Positions 7,917 through 12,166 of a stretch of 12,166 nucleotides of DNA are shown here, piece after piece. Below the pieces are notes generated by a model. The model saw only the letters and a program-made list of their open reading frames with translations, did not search any database and was not told the DNA's origin. The DNA is taken from positions 48,158 to 60,323 of the forward strand of contig MU130546.1 of the NCBI GenBank assembly GCA_015039465.1. The letters are read 5' to 3'. The translations under genes and the position numbers were made by a program. How positions within the stretch are numbered: position 1 is the first letter of the stretch; every line of letters starts with the position of its first letter. This stretch comes from Phlegmacium glaucopus (lineage: Eukaryota; Basidiomycota; Agaricomycetes; Agaricales; Cortinariaceae).

Positions 7917-8698
7917 TGGCTTGTCTTTGGATGACTGGAAAATGTTTAAGCAAATTAAGGACATTGAAACCTTGAAAGCTCTTGCAGGAAAGAAGAAGAA
8001 GACGAGGACCAGCTTAAATTTATAGAAAATCAGCATATATCATGGTGGATTTTGTATTCTTTCGTTTAAGTTACTTCTTTTTACTTATAATATATCCTAC
8101 AGGTGCTCTTGAGGCCCCGTAGCCCCCCTCGAGCGACAAAAAATGTCGGATCCACGTCCGGATAGAAATTGGCCAAAACCGTCCGGATAAAATTGGATAT
8201 TGTTGTACCCATCCCTGATTCATCCCTGATCCATTACTATCAGCTTCTACACCTTTCATCAAATGTGGGCGCTGATATTGCACTGATCGTAAGACAGATT
8301 CTCCACTTACACTATTATTGTTGACTTTCAAATCAGTTTGAGGAGCAAGGATGGCGGACCAGAACCTTTTTTCTAAAAAGTTTTTCCTTGACGCGACTCA
8401 CACGAGTGGTTTACAGATTACTTACGTGTTCAAATGCTCAACGTTCAGTGTTTACGAGCAGAATCGTAGTAACGTAGGTACTTGCATTTCACTTCAGGAC
8501 CCCTGACAGATCTGACATATGGCTCAGTACCGACAGATTTCAGGGGTTACCTTTGGGCGGCGCGCTCAACCAGGAATCAGCGCGCTGGTCCAGGATAAGC
8601 TAGGATATCAATGATAATCAGATCCTCTGAATCCCTACGCCTCATGGGTTCCGAACCCTAGAAACGGGGAGGAACCAGAATCGGCCGAGTAGAAACCA
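7917..8698. other. Intergenic region upstream of the calpain gene
   Basis: No credible gene was found. The stretch 8090-8230 (GTCCGGATA words, CCCCCCTCGAG) looks like repeat sequence, and the 86-codon minus frame across it shows no domain. Further on, 8499-8506 (ACCCCTGA) and 8540-8547 (TCAGGGGT) form an inverted pair with a CAGAT word in each half. CG-rich promoter-like sequence continues to the TATA box. Confidence 0.5.
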
Positions 8699-8707
8699 TA
8701 TATATAA
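8699..8707 (+). promoter_or_regulatory. TATA box of the calpain gene
   Basis: TATATATAA lies about 55 bp before the ATG at 8762, a usual fungal spacing. A pyrimidine-rich patch (TACCTACCCCCCAGC) and CACTAAGAAG lie between it and the start codon. Confidence 0.65.
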
Positions 8708-8761
8708 GGTGGTCACTGGTTACCTACCCCCCAGCTTCAAACAATATCGAGCACTAAGAAG

Positions 8762-11036
8762 ATGACTTGGTCCAACAAGAAAAAGAAAACTCCAGCTAAT
8801 CTCGTCATTGACAAGGAGAAGGACAAGCCTGAAGATAGCGTCGCCACGCCCAAAGTGCCAAGATTTGGCGCCTTCAAAACTCATAAACCTCCCACTGTCG
8901 CACCCCATGCTCAAGTCGGCCTCCTTGTGACGGTTGAGCTTGAAAAAGCGATGGAAGAATGCCGAACCAAAGTGGCACAAATCGTCAAAGGATGTCGTGC
9001 GGTCAATAGACGATTCAGGTAAGTCATTACGATTTTGGCTGAATCTGATTCCCTTACAATTAACATATATTCCGATTACAGAGATGTCGAATTCGACCTC
9101 GAAAACGATAAAATTCGTTGTCTTTATGGCCTTAGTTACGATGGACCGGAGGTTCCGCCGGCTGTTCTACGCGTTACGCAAATTTTCGAAAATCCTCAGT
9201 TTATCATAGATGGCGCCGATGCCATTGATATCATTCAAGGAGAGCTTGGCGACTGCTGGCTCTTATCTGCACTCGCAACCATGTCCACTTCTAAGGGTTT
9301 GATCGAGAAATTATGTATCTCGGTAAATTACTTTCTGCATCACTTTGACACATAACTGACCTCATATACTAGCGTGATGAAGAGGTTGGTGTGTACGGAT
9401 TTGTGTTCTTCCGTGGTTCTACTTGGGTTAGCGTTATCATTGACGAGTAAGCTTCCTATTGATACCTTTTAGCCACTGATCGCTGAGCTCTCATGCATAT
9501 TCAACCCACAGTCAACTTTTCTGGTCTTTGCCCAAATACGAAGAACTCAGTAGCGAAGAACAGAAACTCTATCGCTGTGATAGGGAGACGTACAATAAAC
9601 TGGCCCAGAAAGGCGGAAAGGACTGCACTTTGCTAGATCAGGCACCGAAGGAGAGACTTGGGTTCCGTTGATAGAAAAGGCGTACGCTAAGTTACATGGC
9701 GATTATGCGTCTTTGTCTGGAGGATTGTCATCAGAGGCAATTGAGGATCTGACAGGGTATGTCGTCCAAATATTTTTCTTCCCCTCTCATCTAACGTCGT
9801 TCTAATATTCAGAGGCATTTCGATGATGTACCGTAACAAGGTAAGTCGTTATTATCCACCAGGCCTTTTTGTCTCATCGTTCAATACTATGTAGGACATT
9901 CTCGACAAAGACAGGTTCTGGAAAGAGGAACTTCTAAAAGCGACTCAAGATCGGCTTTTTGGCTGTTCCTTTGCTGGACTTGATACCAGTCGTAAAACCG
10001 AACTGTTTGCCGGGAGCCCAGATGTTAATGGTCTAATTGGAGGTCATGCTTACTCCATCTTACGTGTCAAAAAATGCAAGGGTAAACGATTTGTGGTACT
10101 TCGAAACCCTTGGGGAGCTTCTGAATGGACAGGCGCTTGGGGGGATGGATCAAAAGAGTGGGTTGGCAAATGGCTCGACGTATTGAAGGAGCTTGATCAT
10201 GTCTTTGGAGATGATGGAGAGTTCGTGATGGAATGTAAGTTCATTTGAAGTTTCTAAAACTTAGTTATCTAACCTGATTCTCCTTTTTTCATTCTTTTAA
10301 GATTCTGACTTCTTAGACACGTTCGAACTGATTGAGCGCACCACTATATTCGATTCGAGCTGGGTCATGTCCTCACACTGGTTACGGGTTCCACCTCCAT
10401 ACCCAAACCACCCCTGGACTTTTGGGGATTTATCATGTGATTATTTTTTCGTATATTTTCTTACCTGGTACTGATTTTAGTAAAAATTTCGATCCTACTT
10501 TAGTTAAATTCACCTTAAGCAGGCCTTCGTTCACGATAATCGCACTTTCGCAGCTGGATGATCGGTACTTTAGCGACATCTCTGGGGTCTCCGAATGGAA
10601 CATTGACTTCGTCGTCTACAAACGAGGCGACAAAGAAATTACGGGTGTCTCTTTCCATGCAGTCGTCCAGGCACGCAGTGTCACTTGCGAATTAAATTTG
10701 GAAGCTGGAGAATATATTATTTTCGTGAGCATCTACTATTTCAATCAATACAAAGTCCTTACATTGAAATGGACTTGTAGCCCAGGTATGATCGTTATCC
10801 TTTAAGATCACCAGTGAGAATATTTTTAGTCGCCTTTTTTTTTTGACAAGGTCATTGGTTCTCAAATGATGTTTAGGGATATTTCGATGAGGACTGGGAC
10901 GACCGTAAATTGACTCGTGTATTGACCGAGAGAGCTCAAGCTCGGGCCATTGCCGTCAGTGCGTGGTTTTTAAATTATACTCTTTAGCGGTTCCTATCTA
11001 ATGACACCTGGATATCTAGACTTGAATGATGGGTAA
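8762..11036 (+). CDS. Calpain-family (C2) cysteine protease, frameshifted, C-terminus missing
   Basis: Intracellular calpain-type thiol protease. Exons inferred from GT..AG sites and phase: 8762-9018, 9082-9322, 9373-9446, 9512-9756, 9813-9840, 9895-10234, 10302-10436, 10504-10724, 10781-10813, 10877-10958, 11020 to about 11033; introns are 50-67 nt. The N-terminus (residues 1-86) is Lys-rich. The protease core has QGELGDCWLLSAL (Cys codon 9254-9256, about residue 144), VYGFVFFRGSTWVSVIIDD, GTEGETWVPLIEKAYAKLHG, GGHAYS (His 10045-10047) and LRNPWG (Asn 10105-10107). The calpain C2-like/domain III part includes FDSSWVMSSHW and ALSQLDDRYF. In exon 4 the frame must change near 9619-9630: GGKD and FARSGTE are one base short of a common frame, and without correction translation stops at 9669-9671. 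No EF-hands or zinc finger were seen, and the chain ends around VNLNDG. It is a pseudogene unless the lost base is an error. Exons 8-11 are less certain. Confidence 0.85.
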
Positions 11037-11259
11037 GGCTCTACTATCTTGATCTCATTTTATCTCATTGAGCTGTCTGCGAAGGGTCGACTACCAGGTA
11101 GGGACACTACAGTGTATTGAATGATACGATTCCCGGAACGGACACAATGTGTTGAAAGATACGGATTCACGGGGCCCCGTGAATCTGGGAATACGGTATT
11201 CTATATTTGGATCTACACACTGTGTCGAAAGATACGGATTCACAGAATACCTACGGCAC
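11037..11259 (+). repeat. Direct repeats GAAAGATACGGATTCAC with a perfect palindrome
   Basis: The 17-bp word occurs at 11154-11170 and 11227-11243, 73 bp apart, with a degenerate copy near 11119. At the end of the first copy, 11164-11185 is a perfect 22-bp palindrome (GATTCACGGGG and its reverse complement). The 11037-11100 part could be an intron or the 3' UTR of the calpain gene. Confidence 0.75.
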
Positions 11260-11990
11260 TAGACAATGCCGGGCAGGTCTATCAGCATGGCCGGGTGCTG
11301 TCAACCGATGTGTTTTGGTAGGGTGTATGAGCCGGCAGGAGTTTGTTGAACTGGTGATAGTTGGCCATCTATGACCGGGTGATGCTCAGATCAACCAGCT
11401 GGTACTGGGATGAACAGGGACATGTACTGCTGGGATAGAGAGAGAGGCAGTAGGTGTCAAAAGGTATGAACCGGCACTGCATGATCAGGAGTGCAGGGCA
11501 TGACATGGCAATGCCAGTATATCAACAGGCCGGGCACTCTGTGGATGAGCCGGCAACTCTATGGATGAGCCGGCATTACATATATGAACCGGCTATGACC
11601 AGGGCTGATAAACGGGCAGTCCAGACTGGCGGTACTACTGCTGGTATAAGCTGGGAATAGTACATTAAATATGGAAGTACAGATATCAGATGGTAATACT
11701 CATGACCTGGCTATGGCCAGTGATACAGACTGATATTAAGCACTCAAGACAGCCCGGCATTAAAAGGAATAATCAGCACTGCCAGTACCTCGCGAGAATG
11801 TCTCGACTGGGACAGTATGAACCGGCAGTCTGAACCGGCACATTGTCTACCCGGCAGATGATGTCTCATCCGGCACATTATAGCTGACCCGGCACATTAT
11901 GTCTGAACCGGCACATATCTGACCCGGCACAGTATATCTCAACCGGCACATGATGTCTCAACAAGCACATTATCTCAGCCGGCACTGCGG
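11260..11990 (+). repeat. Degenerate CCGGCA-containing minisatellite
   Basis: Words such as ATGAGCCGGCA, TGAACCGGCACATTAT and GACCCGGCACA recur at roughly 20-23 bp, most regularly at 11815-11985. The 66-68 codon plus frames here only reflect the repeat. Nothing links it to a gene, and it sits where the calpain C-terminal exons would be expected. Confidence 0.8.
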
Positions 11991-12110
11991 GCCTACATGC
12001 ATTTGGAATTGTCTATGAAATACGGAATATGTGGATTACTCTTCCTGGCTGAGTCCAGATATTCTATTTGCAATGTAACTAACTAGTTATGGTGTATGTA
12101 CAAGTCAAGA

Positions 12111-12166
12111 TCATTCTCCTTCCTCATCAGATGAATCCTCAAACAAATGATCTTGCAGGTAGGCAA
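12111..12166 (-). CDS. Possible C-terminal tail of an unknown protein
   Basis: The minus-strand frame entering from the right edge reads AYLQDHLFEDSSDEEGE and then stops (TGA at 12113-12111). An acidic Asp/Glu/Ser tail looks like a protein C-terminus. It is only 18 codons, so this could be chance, and no family is assigned. Confidence 0.3.
   Translation of the reverse strand, partial: AYLQDHLFEDSSDEEGE

Noticed and set aside
8071..8331. 86-codon minus-strand frame as a gene
   Set aside because: No recognisable domain. It overlaps repeat-like GTCCGGATA sequence and lacks supporting signals.
8720..8980. 86-codon minus-strand frame
   Set aside because: Antisense shadow of calpain exon 1.
10332..10805. 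157-codon unspliced plus frame as a separate gene
   Set aside because: It reads through two introns. Only 10504-10724 fits the calpain frame, and the rest is intron or wrong-frame sequence.
11121..11660. Plus frames of 66-68 codons
   Set aside because: They follow the degenerate CCGGCA repeats and have no domain.

Overview
This window looks like repeat-rich DNA from a filamentous basidiomycete, probably an agaricomycete. The evidence is a calpain gene of the fungal type cut by many short introns (about 50-67 nt, GT..AG), a Helitron-type transposon gene with the same kind of introns, and long stretches of degenerate minisatellite and transposon debris. No bacterial, rRNA, tRNA or CRISPR features were seen. 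The taxon is inferred from gene style, not from a search.

The main result is that two blocks, 1-964 and about 6112-7147, appear to have their base order reversed WITHOUT being complemented. Reading the plain complement of 1-964 from left to right gives 321 codons with no stop. They encode a Pro/Ser-rich stretch and then the zinc-finger-like N-terminal region of a fungal Helitron Rep/helicase protein. None of the six normal frames shows this. Reversing the block in place joins it in frame to the minus-strand exons at 965-2021. The second block contains long exact mirror copies of sequence just outside it (for example a 23-base mirror match, 5915-5937 versus 7031-7053). Reversing it restores a continuous repeat array at its left junction. 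No known recombination event does this, so a data-handling, assembly or deliberate alteration is the likely cause.

Layout: 1-2021 is the 5' half of a Helitron protein gene (minus strand once restored), with three tandem exon-intron units of 122 bp. 2022-2580 has no gene. 2581-5660 is a roughly 3.1 kb element with long terminal inverted repeats, no credible ORF, several 10-bp-phased arrays and a nested inverted-repeat element. 5661-7500 is AT-rich non-coding DNA with a diverged repeat array, the second reversed block and an A28 tract. 7501-7821 is a 25-bp minisatellite that abuts a GC-rich hairpin island (7822-7916). 7917-8761 is intergenic and ends in a TATA box.

From 8762 to about 11036 lies a calpain-family cysteine protease gene with about 11 exons. 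Cys, His and Asn of the active site are all present, but a one-base frameshift falls between Cys and His and the expected C-terminal tail is not found. From 11037 to about 11990 there are direct repeats, a perfect palindrome and a degenerate CCGGC-containing minisatellite. The last 56 bases may hold the acidic C-terminus of a minus-strand gene. There is no sign that the genes here act together: the window is one host-type gene next to a transposon landscape.
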